From contig MU863903.1 of the NCBI GenBank assembly GCA_033296885.1, forward strand, positions 186,001 to 250,000: 64,000 nucleotides of DNA, written 5' to 3'. The translations under genes and the position numbers were made by a program. The DNA comes from Triangularia verruculosa. Lineage: Eukaryota; Ascomycota; Sordariomycetes; Sordariales; Podosporaceae. A model generated the notes under the pieces. It did not search any database. It saw only the letters and a program-made list of their open reading frames with translations, and was not told the DNA's origin. This document shows positions 33,249 through 44,970 of this stretch, piece after piece (within the stretch, counting starts at the first letter, position 1; each line of letters starts with the position of its first letter).

Positions 33249-35157
33249 AATGGGCTGTAGCACTTGTATGGGTAGATTTTGAACCAGCGATGTAACAGGA
33301 GTGAAGAGGCTTGTGGTACCAACAATCGAATGGAACGTTTGGTTGAAAGCCAGAGGAATCAAGTTAGGTAGTAAGTCGCGTCTTCAAAGTTAGACAGACA
33401 CCAAAGAAGAAGATGGAATCACAGATGGAATATCCAGTTTTATGTAGCATTTTTCAAAAAACAATCATTTTGGGCTCAAGAAACTTTTGCAACAGGTTTG
33501 AGATGTACATCTCTTGTGTTAAATAGTTGTATTGCGGGAGGCTGCCTTTTTTGTACCCAAGAGCTAGATTGAGTAGAAGTGTGCCGCGTGGCTGATTTAG
33601 TCTTGGGAATAGTCGAGAAATACCTATTATTTAGGTAGGTACTTGTAGACACGGACGACAGAAGTTGAGATTTTGGCGGTGTTTTAGTTTGGATGGTGAA
33701 TTTGGAAACTTTGTCTTTGTAGCAGCATTATTGCTTTACGGCTGGTTGTGGCGTGTTGTTTCGTGGGTGGTTGGATGGGGATGATGATGATGATGATTTT
33801 GGAGAGATGAAGTGGAAGTAAACGGAGGGGGGGGGGCTGATATTTTGCTAAGCCTATAGGATTGTATAAAAGAAGATCTTGACAGGAACCTGGCACATGC
33901 GGTGGACAAAAATGATTGGTATTGCAGGCTATGTTTTTGATGTTGTGGTAGAAAATGGCGATGAGATATCTTTTAACAACTTGAAGGTACCTATCTTTGA
34001 AGGGGTTTTCGATGTTTTAAAGGTCCACTGATTCAGGTAGAGAGTTTTGAACCAGCCTCTAGAGGGCGATTGGGAGAAATGATGGGTAGAGACATGGGGG
34101 ACAGAGTAAATTCGTTGAAGTAGAATGGTGTGGTGCTTTTGGGTTTGGCGGGGAGTCTGAATAAGTGAATGTAAGGGACTTTTTTTGGATTGAGACAACC
34201 GGGATCTTCTTTGCTTGGCTTGTTGCGTTAGTTCTACTATTGATGTTATATTTTGATCTGTATATATTGGTGATTTTTCGAGAATGCTTTGTGATAATGG
34301 GGCAAGTAAGTAGGTATCTAGTGATATGTAGGTGTGTATGGAAGTCGCGTGGAAGATAATCAACTGTATCAGGATTTTGTGGTAGTTGTGGTTATATTTG
34401 CAACTGAACGATGTTTGAGTTGGAAACAAAGAGTAAACTGAAGTATATTTCGTAAAAAGACAGGAGCCGCAGCTGGTGCTGCTGCTGTGTAGGTAGCTTG
34501 GCACCTGTCTATCCGCCAATACAAGATAACATCATCATGTCGGATATCATTCCCTTTCCTCATTTCAACAGGCTCCCACCGGCAAAGAGATAATGAAAAC
34601 AAAACGCCTTTCCCCCACAAGAAACAAAACTGTCACAGGTAGGATTGGTCCTGTGGTAGGATAGGTAGGAAGACTGGTTGAGCTTCCTCCGCCTGGGGTA
34701 TAAAAAGTAATGGAAAAAGCAGAAGACAAAGCCAAACTTGAGGGGAATCAAGACATGCGAGTTACGTAGGTAGGTAGAGACTGGCTCCAAATATCCACAC
34801 CATTGTGATGAAAAGTAGATAAGTAAAAATAAACTGGTGGTAACAGAAAAGCTGGTTCGTGAGGGGTATCATGTAAGGTAGCGACAGAAGTTGGTTGTTG
34901 GGTCGTGATGGGAATTGATGTGTTAAGTGTCTTTGTATAATGAAGAGGGGAGGAGGCGTGTGTGTAGTATGTATATGTGTGTTGTATGGTTCTGCTCGAG
35001 TAGAGTATAGGGATGTGTGAGATGTGGTTCGTCCAAGCTCTACAAGACGTGAGCTATGCTGAGTGCGTCAGTTGGGAACTGATGAGATGAGTATATACAG
35101 GTAAGAAGACGGGGGGAAGTACGTTTGGTTGGTGAACCTGGTCCATGAGGACCTCAG
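33249..35157. other. gene-poor region, left of the micro-gene
   Basis: 1.9 kb. A GAT microsatellite lies at 33781-33796, a G-run near 33826, and TAGGTA motifs at 33621-33641 and about 34765. The minus strand between 34520 and 33930 is CA-rich without stops, giving a spurious 196-codon ORF. It looks more like untranslated leader or trailer than protein. Confidence 0.4.
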
Positions 35158-35280
35158 TTAATCGTCATTCCCTGAAGTGCTGGTGGTGGAGGAGGATCCG
35201 GTTTTGGTGTAGAATGGATCCGACGGTTCATTTTGGTCGACAAATTCTGAGGAAGGGCGGGCCATGGTGGTATAAGCCAT
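35158..35280 (-). CDS. 40-aa micro-gene with TATA promoter
   Basis: The ORF starts in the context TTTCACAAAATGGCT, close to the filamentous-fungal start consensus, and ends with TAA at 35160-35158. The product begins MAYTTMARPSSEFVDQ and ends in a Ser/Thr-rich tail with NDD. It is hydrophilic and probably disordered. Upstream on the same strand is a TATA box at 35451-35446, followed by about 130 nt of CA/CT-rich, start-poor leader, as in highly expressed fungal genes. No splice donor or longer alternative was found in this frame. A longer ORF in another frame overlaps it but begins far upstream of the expected transcription start. Function unknown; support comes from promoter architecture and start context, not homology. 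Confidence 0.5.
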   Translation of the reverse strand: MAYTTMARPSSEFVDQNEPSDPFYTKTGSSSTTSTSGNDD

Positions 35281-38200
35281 TTTGTGAAAGTGAGGTATGT
35301 GATAGTGTAGGATGGCTTGGTCGAGGGCTGGGTCTTGAGGGCTGTTCTTGGTTGGAAGCTTTGTAGTGTTTGATCAGTGTAAGAGAGGCGTGTGTGTTTG
35401 TCTTCCGAAAATATTTTGTCTTGCTCATGGCTCCGAGATCCCTTCTTTATACTTGTAGGAGCCCAAGACTTGAGCCGCAAGTATCTAGGTACGTATCTTG
35501 ATGCCGTTGATCCCCGATAACCCAACCCCACTCGCTGAACATCGTTCACATGAGCGATGCTGGCCAAAAGCGAATTGCAGATCGACTAGTCCGCTTATTG
35601 ACACGGTTTGATGTGCTGCATGGAAGTGCGCTCATTGTTGCAGCGGGTGGCATATCCTGTTTTCCGGGGGCCGGGGGTGGTAGAAGGTATGGGAGGGCAG
35701 GATGGAAGGAGGGGAAGAGGTAACAACACAGAGAGAGGGGCTCACCAGTTGTTCCTTTGCTTTGTATAGTTTGAGCCTCAATTTTGGGAGAGTTTGGCAG
35801 CGCCCACCTCCTCGGGTCTTCGTCTCTTCCTTCTCTCGCTGGCTGTCATGCAAGAAGCTGCAGCATGCAAGCAGACTCCCGCCCCGATTTCTCCACGGCT
35901 GGGCCCATCAACCCCAGGCCGTTCTTCCGAGCTTGCAGCATTGTTCTGCTTTTTAGGTGCAAATATTTTCTGATCCCAATACGAGTGGCCTTCCTCCGAC
36001 CTAGTGAATGATAAAATGGTGTCGTAGGTGCCCTGTTTAAAGTCAGCGGCCATCAGCTTCGCCGGGTGTGACCGAGGTAAGCAGGGCAATGAATGTATGT
36101 AATGCTGTCTGGCAGGGCTGGATGTGTCAGCTTTGCGGAAAGTAGATGGGCAAGGGAAGATACCTTGGGTAGAGCAGATGGAGGTAGTGCCAAGCGTTAC
36201 GCCGGTCGAGAGGGGGCCAATGCTTACTCGTGTCCTGCTGGAAATAGGGTCGTGTGCAGATGGTGAAATTTGGAATGAAGTGACATTCTTTCTTCATTCA
36301 AAACTTGACCCTTTTCTGCCGTTGCGAGGTGTTTGACGAGGCAGTTGTTTCTTTGGGCCGCACGGTGTGCAGGTGAGCGTTTTTATATAAACTTACCCCT
36401 GGCTACGTGCGCAAGTGCTCGGGGGCTATGCTGGAAAATGGGTCTCCAAAATTCCAATTCCCTTTTCTAGATAAACTCAATGAATGAGCCTCTTCGACTA
36501 GGTAGCTTAAATCAACGACACCTCGTCAATTTGGCCAGAGACAAAACTAAGAGCACCATACATGATCACGATATCAACCCAGATACCTACTTGACGTTGC
36601 TGTTTTCCCAGCACAGACGCCGATGCAGGCCTCCGTGATGCTGAGTGCAAGACCAAATTGCAACACATTAGGAGTCCAAGCATATTGACCGGTGAGTGTG
36701 TCGAATGTCTTCCAACCTCACGCGACATGTTTTTGGATTCCTCTCCGGCCCGGACAATCTCTCGCCTGAATTGTCAATGCTACATTTCCTAGATGTACGG
36801 CTCTTCGAGACTGACCAGGTCGGGCTCCGATGAATGGCCGCCCGATACTCAGTCTCGCGATAATCGACTGCCGAGCATCTGCTCCAACCCAGACTGGCCT
36901 GCCACCTGAGTGGGATGCTGCATTCACAACACCAATCCAGATGACCAACCGTTTGGCTCGCCGCTGGTGGCCCCCGCGTTCTTCTCCAGAACTCGGTTTG
37001 TTTGTAACATGAATATCTTCGGCAACTATTGCCACGTCAACCCGGCGGCGGCAACACAGACGCTTTTATATTGGCTGGAGGTGTTTTGTGACAAATATCG
37101 CCGTGGGATGCTCCGACTCTGAGGTAGCGTTCAACACCATCGTGTGAGCCATTTGGCTTGGAAAGCACGTAAACCACATCGGTCCCTCTTGAACCCGGTC
37201 TAAATGAGCGACCGATGATGGTCGTGGCTGAAGCTCAAAGTCTTTGCAGGACACATGCAGGTAAGTCTGCAGCCATGCTGTGAGAGAGATACTCGGGAAT
37301 TAGACCAGTCTTCATAACCACATCAACTATCCGAGACATCAGCCCTCCATCACATTATCACATCCTCATCCGAGGGCCCAAAGAAGCCACTTGCTTGCTC
37401 TCTATCCAAATGAGAACAAGCGTGTGTTGTCTGGGCGGAAAAAGAAGCAATGCGTACTAATAAGACAAGAAAATGCGGCGGAGCCGGAGCGGGGCTCCCG
37501 ACGAACAGGAGGGAGTGGCCCCCGCAGTTGATCTAAGCCAGTTGGGTTTGCCGTGAGACTGCTCCTACCGGTGGAGGCTCAAGAGTTGTGTAGGGTGGCA
37601 ACCAGATATCTCAGAAGGAAAGTAGGTGAGCAAGTTTCCTAAAAGAGAAGCACGGCAGAGCGTCGGGTGTTGATTCTAGCGGCTGAAGAAGACGGTGCTG
37701 AGGATTTCATGATGACTGAAGAAGCGGCAACGATGCCCTGCAGGTATCTTCGGCCATGGCATGGCTTTCCCTGCCTTCCAGGTTCCCCAGATTTGCCCGG
37801 CCCGGGCTTGGGTAAGAGCCGCCCGAAAACGATGATTTGCCTAACGCTGCCGCCCTCCAGTTCTTGTGACGTCTAAGCCTGCATCACATTTCTTGCGCTC
37901 TCGCGACACCCGGGATGATATCTGTATGTGATTCCCATATGTTAAGTCACGCAGCTGACAAGTCACCCCGGCTGCATCTCTGTGTCGTCCCAGATCTCCA
38001 GCTGCCGGCGATGGACAAAAGCATTGACGGGAGCTGCCTTTCTGGCAGTGGAAGACTTCCAACAATCTTATCGCTGTCATAGCTTTTGCCGCGTCCTCCC
38101 TGTCTAATCAGCAAACCATCGCGTCATTGGGCAGAAGCGTGCGCTGTCCAGCAGACAAGCGAGTGGGGAGTGAAGAGCTGACGACAGCGAATCAAAATGC

Positions 38201-38718
38201 ACGATTGTCCAGGATGACCTCTCAAACAGGCTAGTCTGGTCACGCCCACCTGCCAGCCCCAACCCACGCCCAATCCCGGCTTCACGGCTGCCACTGGCAC
38301 GCTCCCGCCCGCCTGCCAAGCTTCAGACAACCCGGCGCATGCTCACCCATCGAGGCTGGGGACAAAGGCGACAAAGCCTCAACGAACCTGGGACTCGACT
38401 CAACTTTGCCCAGCAGCAGAACCGCGAGTTGCTACAGTCTACTCCATCCGACAGCATCCACGATATCGGGATCCCAGCGTCGCACGTCAACCCGTTCCCC
38501 GCACCGCTCGTTTGTTCATCGAACCATCCTGTCAGACCGGTCGTCTGCTCGTTCGTGGCTCCACTCTCCCGGGGCGGGGACAGCCAAGGGGGACAACTAT
38601 CACCAAAAGGGAGCGCGCCAGAACCCAACAAACACGGGGCTGCGACTTGACAACAAAACGATCTCCCATTTGATAAACACGTCGTTCGTCCACTAATCAA
38701 AATTGACGTGCGTTTACG
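35281..38718. other. gene-poor region, right of the micro-gene
   Basis: 3.4 kb. The left end is the micro-gene leader and promoter, with ATCTAGGTACGTA at 35483-35495. No other ORF is convincing; those present are short, mutually overlapping and have ordinary intergenic composition. The right end (38340-38718) is the C-rich leader of the next plus-strand gene. Confidence 0.45.
35446..35451 (-). promoter_or_regulatory. TATA box of the micro-gene
   Basis: TATAAA on the minus strand (context AGTATAAAGAAGG), about 166 nt before the ATG of the 40-aa ORF. CA/CT-rich leader sequence follows. Confidence 0.55.
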
Positions 38719-40131
38719 ATGGGGCCCTTCGAATCTCAGCGCATGCGACCAGGAGGACTGGACGGCGATGCTCCGGAGAGTGCGGGGGCCACGGGGCGAT
38801 CCGGTGGGACATCGCCGCGTCGGCGATATGATGGTCAGTTATTGAGCGAGAGTGGTATCCATCTCCATGACGAGCTAACGCGTGAAAATACAGAGTCTTG
38901 GGTTGAAGTGGCATCACAACCGTCCTCGTCATCACTGTCGTCTATCGGCGACGAAATCGTAACCACTGGCCTCAGGGTCGGCACCAACTCCTATCTGTCC
39001 AGGAGAAGGAGATCGCAGCAAAACCGACCAATGCCCGCCTCGTTTGTTGTTGGCCATCCCTCCACTCACGCCGGCGCCACCAGCAGTCAGGAAGAATACG
39101 ACGAAACAGAGAGCGAAGAAGATAGGGTTATTTCCAGCTCAACCGAAGCGATCCATCCTTCGACAAACTTACTCCGTCAGCAGACCGCTGTTCGCCGGAC
39201 CATAGATATTGATACCGATAGCGACGATGACGAAAATGCAACTGCTCTTGGTCGCCCTTCGGATGCGCCCGCATTTAGGCCACAGCCGAATGCATTCTCT
39301 CACCCACCATCGCATCTCACTCATCGTCACTCTACCAGTTCAGTTCCTCCTCACCACCCGTCCCAATCACGGCCTCCCATACCCCCCCGGTCGCACGCCC
39401 GTACCACTCGCGGCCATCGCGGTTTTATGTCGCCCAGCTCCCAAGCCGACCACGACGCCGCGCTTCGTGCCTCGCTTACTACCCTCTTGTCGTGTGCTCA
39501 AGCTGCCCGTGGTCTTGGAAAGGCCGATGAGAGACGGCCCGGACCCCCAAATACCGGCATGGGTGGGCTCGGTGCAGGGGTTGGCGTTCTGCCAAGCTCA
39601 CAGCCGATGGAGCTGAGGCTCGTTCCCGAATCGGAGCTCATGGCCGAAGGCCCACCCCCGCCCTCTGCGGGCGGAGCCGGCGGGCCGCCCAAGGCTCCAC
39701 TCCGAACCGCATCCAACTCCAGCGCTCCAAGTGCTCCATGCTCTACGTCGAGCAGAGGAAAAGAGGAATCCACAGAGAAGAGCAAGCGGGCCGCGACCAA
39801 CCAAACCAGATCTTCCCGGGCGGCCAAGAAGAAAAAGACCAACACGGCTGGTCTGGTGGACGGGGAGACGGCCACTTTTCTGAGCCCGACGTTGATGACT
39901 TGGGTTGTGAGCGCAGGTATGGTAGTATTGGTGTCCGTGGTTGGATTCGGTGCGGGCTATGTCATTGGGCGTGAGGTAGGTCGGCAAGAGGGGAGCGCTT
40001 TGGGCTCCTTTGGCGCTGCTGGTCCGGCGACAAATGCTTCGAGCTGTGGCCGCGAGTTGGTAAAATCCACCTCTGGAGGCACCCTGAGAAGGTTCCGATG
40101 GGGCTCCATAGGGAGCGGTGTGACTGCCTAG
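38719..40131 (+). CDS. Ser/Pro-rich protein with C-terminal membrane anchor
   Basis: Uninterrupted ORF of 470 codons, but bases 38834-38893 look like a 60-nt intron (GTCAGT donor, GCTAACG branch point, ACAG acceptor). Removing it keeps the frame and joins YD to ESWVEVASQPSSSSLSSI, so the likely product is 450 aa. The protein is mostly disordered: Ser/Glu-rich, an Asp-rich patch (DIDTDSDDDE), His/Pro-rich, then a short helical block HDAALRASLTTLLSCAQAAR (about 265-285 in the unspliced count). A Lys-rich stretch precedes one TM helix (TWVVSAGMVVLVSVVGFGAGYVIG) followed by a short lumenal or intermembrane tail. The anchor with basic flank would suit ER or mitochondrial outer membrane. Conserved in Sordariomycetes as I recall; function unknown. 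Confidence 0.75.
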   Translation: MGPFESQRMRPGGLDGDAPESAGATGRSGGTSPRRRYDGQLLSESGIHLHDELTRENTESWVEVASQPSSSSLSSIGDEIVTTGLRVGTNSYLSRRRRSQQNRPMPASFVVGHPSTHAGATSSQEEYDETESEEDRVISSSTEAIHPSTNLLRQQTAVRRTIDIDTDSDDDENATALGRPSDAPAFRPQPNAFSHPPSHLTHRHSTSSVPPHHPSQSRPPIPPRSHARTTRGHRGFMSPSSQADHDAALRASLTTLLSCAQAARGLGKADERRPGPPNTGMGGLGAGVGVLPSSQPMELRLVPESELMAEGPPPPSAGGAGGPPKAPLRTASNSSAPSAPCSTSSRGKEESTEKSKRAATNQTRSSRAAKKKKTNTAGLVDGETATFLSPTLMTWVVSAGMVVLVSVVGFGAGYVIGREVGRQEGSALGSFGAAGPATNASSCGRELVKSTSGGTLRRFRWGSIGSGVTA

Positions 40132-41644
40132 TCACTCGACCCAAGGAGCAACATGCATGAGAGACAAGCCAATGATGGAGGACAGAACATCTAATGAGGT
40201 CTATGTCTTATGATGTTGGGAGCGGCATCATGCACCCAGGGTTGCGTGGTTACGATAGCAACGATGAACACGAGGATTGGCTTATTCTGACGGTGTTGGC
40301 GAGAAGGTTTTTCTTTTGTTGGGTTTGCAGGGCTTTGTATTTGCGGAATCTTTGATCATTTATGTGCGAATGGGGGTTACATACGCTACGGCGATGTAAG
40401 TTTGCGGGGGGGTGTTAGTATTATCTCTTTTTAATAGTATATTGGGCTCGGTAGGCAAAGGAAACAAGAAGGTTAAACAAATGTTATACACCTGCACATC
40501 TCATCGGAGAAGAAGTATCCCAGTATCATGTCATGACAAATGCGGCGCTAAGTCAACTGCCTCAAGTACAGATTGTATGCTCCAAGGCTTGCTGGTCAGA
40601 CAAGATTGGACAATTGTAATACTTTTATCCTCGGTATAGGTACAGGCAAGACCTAACTGGGCTGTTATCCGAACTATCATCACCCACCATAGTCGCACAT
40701 GTCCACATCAAGTGAGAATGATTAATAGTTGCAGAAGAAAAGTGCGTGCTATTTATTCTACCTAGGCAAAAAATGCAAAAAGCTCGCCCACCATCCACAC
40801 TTCATTTAATTACGGTGACCTAGTGCCGAAAACACGTTTGGTTTTGCAAGGAAAACTGAATAAGAAGCGGCTTGGTGTGGGAGCCCTGGAGGTACTGAGC
40901 TTCTGGCAGCCGGGCGGCAGGCTTGCTCCCTTCGGCATGGCAGACACCTACAATGACCGCTTTGCAGTGCAGGTACACATTCCGGGGTTTTGATCGGTCT
41001 TTCTTTTTTTTTCCCCTGAAATCAGGTGCGAGATTCTTTCTCATATGTGTTGTTATCCCGCCCAGTTGTTGAGGGACTTGGGGGAAATACTAAGAAGGCG
41101 AGGACGGGAAATGGATGTGAAGTTTGGGCCAAAACAGCGCGACAAAACCTCTAAGTGGTGAGGAATCCGGTGATATAAATGGCAGGTTGAGTAACAGGAG
41201 AGAATTAAGGATCATAAACTAAGCTTTTCTAGTTTGTTTAGGTATATGTGTATAGGAGCAAACGGTCGATTAGGGCGACAGAAACTCGCGGAAAGACTGA
41301 ACGTTATAATTGAGAAACTCTACTCGCGCATTACCCCTTTTCTACGTGCGTATTGCCCTCTGTGGAGGTTGGTTTTATATGGCTCTTGAAAATGACATGA
41401 TATTTCCTAGTACTTTTTTCTTTTGTAATAGCTTTCAAAGGCTACAACTATTATTACCTAGGTATGCTAAAGCCAAATAATATTGTGGTGATATGCTGGG
41501 TATCTATCGACCGTAGGTACGTAGTTAGTAGAATAATGAAGGACGACCTAGGTTCTTCCATCGGGCCATTTCAGTCGATCCGCCTATCAAGTTTACCTAT
41601 CTAATTTCCGGAATTGCTGACGAGCTAGTCCAGCCCGAGTTTCC
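40132..41644. other. convergent intergenic region
   Basis: 1.5 kb between gene ends, AT-richer on the right. The perfect palindrome TACCTAGGTA lies at 41455-41464 and a partial copy at about 40758-40765. No gene seen. Confidence 0.5.
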
Positions 41645-44268
41645 TTATCGAAACAGCCTTTTGGGCCGGTGGTAGATACCTAGAATTCTCGTCCACGTTG
41701 CAGCCGAAACATCCAGAAGTAGCACGTCCTGGTCTTCATCAAACGCCTCGTTGAGATCATAGCACGCCAACACATGTTCGTTGCCCTCTATCTCATCAGA
41801 ATGCGAAATGTGCCGCTTTCCTTGGGCACCTCTTCTCAAATCCATACAGACCAACCCGTGGCCTTGGCGCCCGGTAACCTTGACCACAATGATGCCACTG
41901 GCAATCAGAGTACGTAACTCAATCCTTACGTCAATAGAAAAGCCACCTCCGCCAGCATCGCTTTGCCTGGTAAAAGATCTGTGGTAGGGCCCTTTAACGA
42001 TAAGAATTGTGTAATGCTCGTTTGAGAGAAGATACTCGAGGATTTCTTGCGCGCTGACTTCTGTCACGGCTACCAGCTCGGTGGTGCTTCGGCAGGGCAC
42101 ACGGCCTTTCAAAAAGTCGCGCCACGGCCACTCCGACACCAGCAGGCTTTTGGCTACGAGAATGATGAAACCGGCGAGTACCCATGCGAACACGGTGATG
42201 TTGAAGGGATCCACCCCCGTAAGCCTTTCTCCTAGGAAAATGCCAGCCATAAGGCCGCCGATGACGAGGATCGAGCACCCCACCATGATGAGTATAACAA
42301 ACCGCTGCTTCGGTACAACGATTGCCGTCTCTTCGATTTCCCAGGTTTGAATGCGGTGTTTCAGTTGGCGGAGCCTTTGTTCAGCATCGTGCACCTTGCG
42401 TTGTTGGTCTACCACATCAAGTCCCTCCCACACCTTGGTGTCGGTCGTCTCAGGCTGGTCATACGTGTGTAATCGGTTGCGGGCCATTAATGACTGTGAC
42501 AAGGATCGAGCGTCTGAGGTGACAAGCTTATGTCGGACAACCGATTCATAGGTATTAGTACGAAGAGAAGCAAAAGCGGTGAATCTGGTACCGGGGAGAG
42601 AGCTGTAGTCAATCGAATGTGTCACGGATGTGCGCATGACATTGTCCATGGCCCAAATGAGGTTATTCAGCTGACTTGGCTGCGATATGATGAGAGGGAT
42701 CAAAAGAGAGGCCAGGTCTCCCATAGTACACAATTGGAGGTGAATGACTGGCGGATGAAGGGGTCGTCATGACTCCCGCGGCCTCCTTTCTTTTCTTCCT
42801 CAAAGTCCATGGATAGGGTGGCACCGGTGTCGCTACTGGGTGTTTTGGGCGCGGAAGGAACTGTTGCGTTGGCTGAAACGCGGGCAGTGGAGGGAGGTGA
42901 CCGATGGCGAATGTCGTTTTTGAGTAGTGTGGCTACCTGAGAGAGCATCTTGAATCCAGAATAGGACAGCTTGACGACTTCACGGTTGCTGGACCCTCCT
43001 AGCTCGCCATCCCGCTCCTGGTATACCAAAGTGAGCAGTCCATCGATGCCCGCTTTGTAAACAATGCCACAGATGTCAAAGGCGTCGACGGCGTAGCCAG
43101 ATCGGCTGCTCTTCTGAAACCAGAGGAAAACAGCTTGAAGAGCACCGATGGTCCAGCTGTAGGTCAAGCCCATATCCGGGTAGTAGATATCCCCCTGTTG
43201 CTTCTGGTTCAGCAGACGATGGATCGCAGCCGAGTCGGTGGCATCTTCTCGTTTCAACCTCGACTGGAATGGCTGACCATCTGGTCCCACGATGTCAAGT
43301 ACGGGCCCCTTTGCACCACCACCGAGAGCGTTAAAGCCTTCATCCTTAGCCAATGCGTCCTGACCTTCCTCCAGCGACTGCAACGCAAGCTTTTCCAGAT
43401 CACTAAATAGGAACTTGATTTTGGCTGAGACTTTTGCAAGCCCTGACAACGCTCTAGTATGCCAAAATTTGGACGGCATGCCTCGAAGAGCGAAGCGTGC
43501 GACACATGCTGTCACGTAATCCACAAAGGCACAACATATCTCAGCTGTTTTGCCATCAATATCGAGATCAGACGGGTTCTCCTTGCCTCGCGGAAGTCGG
43601 CCAGGTTGAGCCTCAGCATCAACCGGGTCAAAGGCATTGGAAAGAATGTTGCGAGCTACCATGTAGGCTCTTGGGTTGAACAATTCTCGCTCATTATCGA
43701 ACATGATGATCTCATTATCATCTGTATTTCTCAATGTCAGCATAGGTATCCAAGTCAGTGAAAGCCATCAGGACGAAGCTGTCAGACGTACGCATGCAAA
43801 TATTGAGGCAATGTAAGGCCTGGTTTCCCAGTTCGGACAACTTCTCGAACTCTGCCTTGTTGATACTCCAGTGCGGAAGAGGAGACTCGAATCGTAAAGG
43901 TTCATCAAAATTTGCAACCGCACGGAAAAGACGCTCAACCTCCAAAGCCCAGAGCTTGTCTTCGCGTTCTTCAGAAATGCCATATATCTGGTGATATCAT
44001 CGAATTTTGGATGCTCGGCAACAATCTCTTCATCTTCGGTTGGGTGCTTGTAGGACTTGTGGGCTCGAATGAACTTAAGCACTTCTTCTTGATCTGTCTT
44101 AAGCTCAGGTCCAGTGTCCACTGCAAGGTCGGGTTGCATGAAGGATGCCGGTCGAGAGTGACGAGACCGGGTATGTCCACTGGAAGAATGTCGGCGAGTG
44201 CCTTCATTGTGGTTGGGGACTTGAAGTTGCGGCGTCATTGTTGGGAGTTCGGTCAGCTGACCAAACAT
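41645..44268 (-). pseudogene. two-TM protein, divergent partner of AAA+ gene; frame broken
   Basis: The N-terminal part (44268 to about 43990) encodes TDQEEVLKFIRAHKSYKHP and ends in KFDDITRYM. The next coding stretch (to 43792) is in the -1 frame (SEEREDKLWALEVERLFRAV) with no workable intron between them. A normal 70-nt intron (43791-43722, GTACGT…ACAG) then leads to NEIIMFDNERELFNPRAYM and a long exon down to about 42750. There the frame changes by -1 again into VIHLQLCTMGDLASLLIPLI and continues to the stop at 41645. The last section has two TM helices (RFVILIMVGCSILVIGG…; VFAWVLAGFIILVAKSLLV). A 75-nt intron with a weak GTGCCA donor could explain the second change. No known domain recognised. 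Called pseudogene because of the first break; a sequencing deletion is the alternative. Confidence 0.55.
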
Positions 44269-44970
44269 GTAAACTCAGGTAATGTCGATTCTCCTGGTGA
44301 TTTTTTCGGCGCCGACCATGAACATGATGTTGTACGTCTTTCATGACCACATGTTATAGTTAGGTGGCAAGAACCACGCCGCCGCAACCAGCAGGGTCGC
44401 TTCAGACATCAAGCAAATTGGGCGCAACTCGAGACCAGCAATCACCCAATTGCAACTCACGATCAGTTGGCTCGACTCATGATATGCGGTGTGATGCACG
44501 CAAAAGCGCGGAAATCGCGTCAATAATCGGCAAGGCCGCCTACAGCTGAACCGGAGAAGCTGATATCTACCAATACCATCGGATGGCAAGGCACCCATTG
44601 TTTATGTGGCTTTCAACCGTGTTTCGCCTTTGGCGAATAAAGAATCAACAACAACAACAACAACAGCCCCGCTGGGGAGACCGTCAAGTGATGGAGGCAC
44701 CCACAGCCATGGTCAATAGACAATTCTTGTCTACCTACCTTAGGTACGCAGGTAGTCAATATTGTGTATCGGTCCATGAGGCGTCGATCGGCAGGATCCA
44801 TATAGCTTCTTGAGCTTTGGCAGGTGGGCCCTTTTTGTCTTCCTCCCCTTCGCTCTCCGTAACCCTCTGTCCATCTTCTTCCACATCTTTCTTTGGTTCC
44901 CCGTCACTTCACAGACTCGATTCCAGGATTTTCTCTTTGCAAGCCTGAACCAACGTACATCACAAGCAGG
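44269..44970. promoter_or_regulatory. divergent promoter of the membrane-protein / AAA+ pair
   Basis: 702 bp between starts. Contains a CAA microsatellite at about 44646-44666 and an inverted-repeat stretch CTACCTACCTTAGG followed by TACGCAGGTAG at 44731-44755. The AAA+ side ends in a CT-rich leader. Confidence 0.5.

Noticed and set aside
33929..34519. 196-codon minus-strand ORF
   Set aside because: CA-rich, low-complexity sequence resembling a leader; Ser/Thr/His content without structure.
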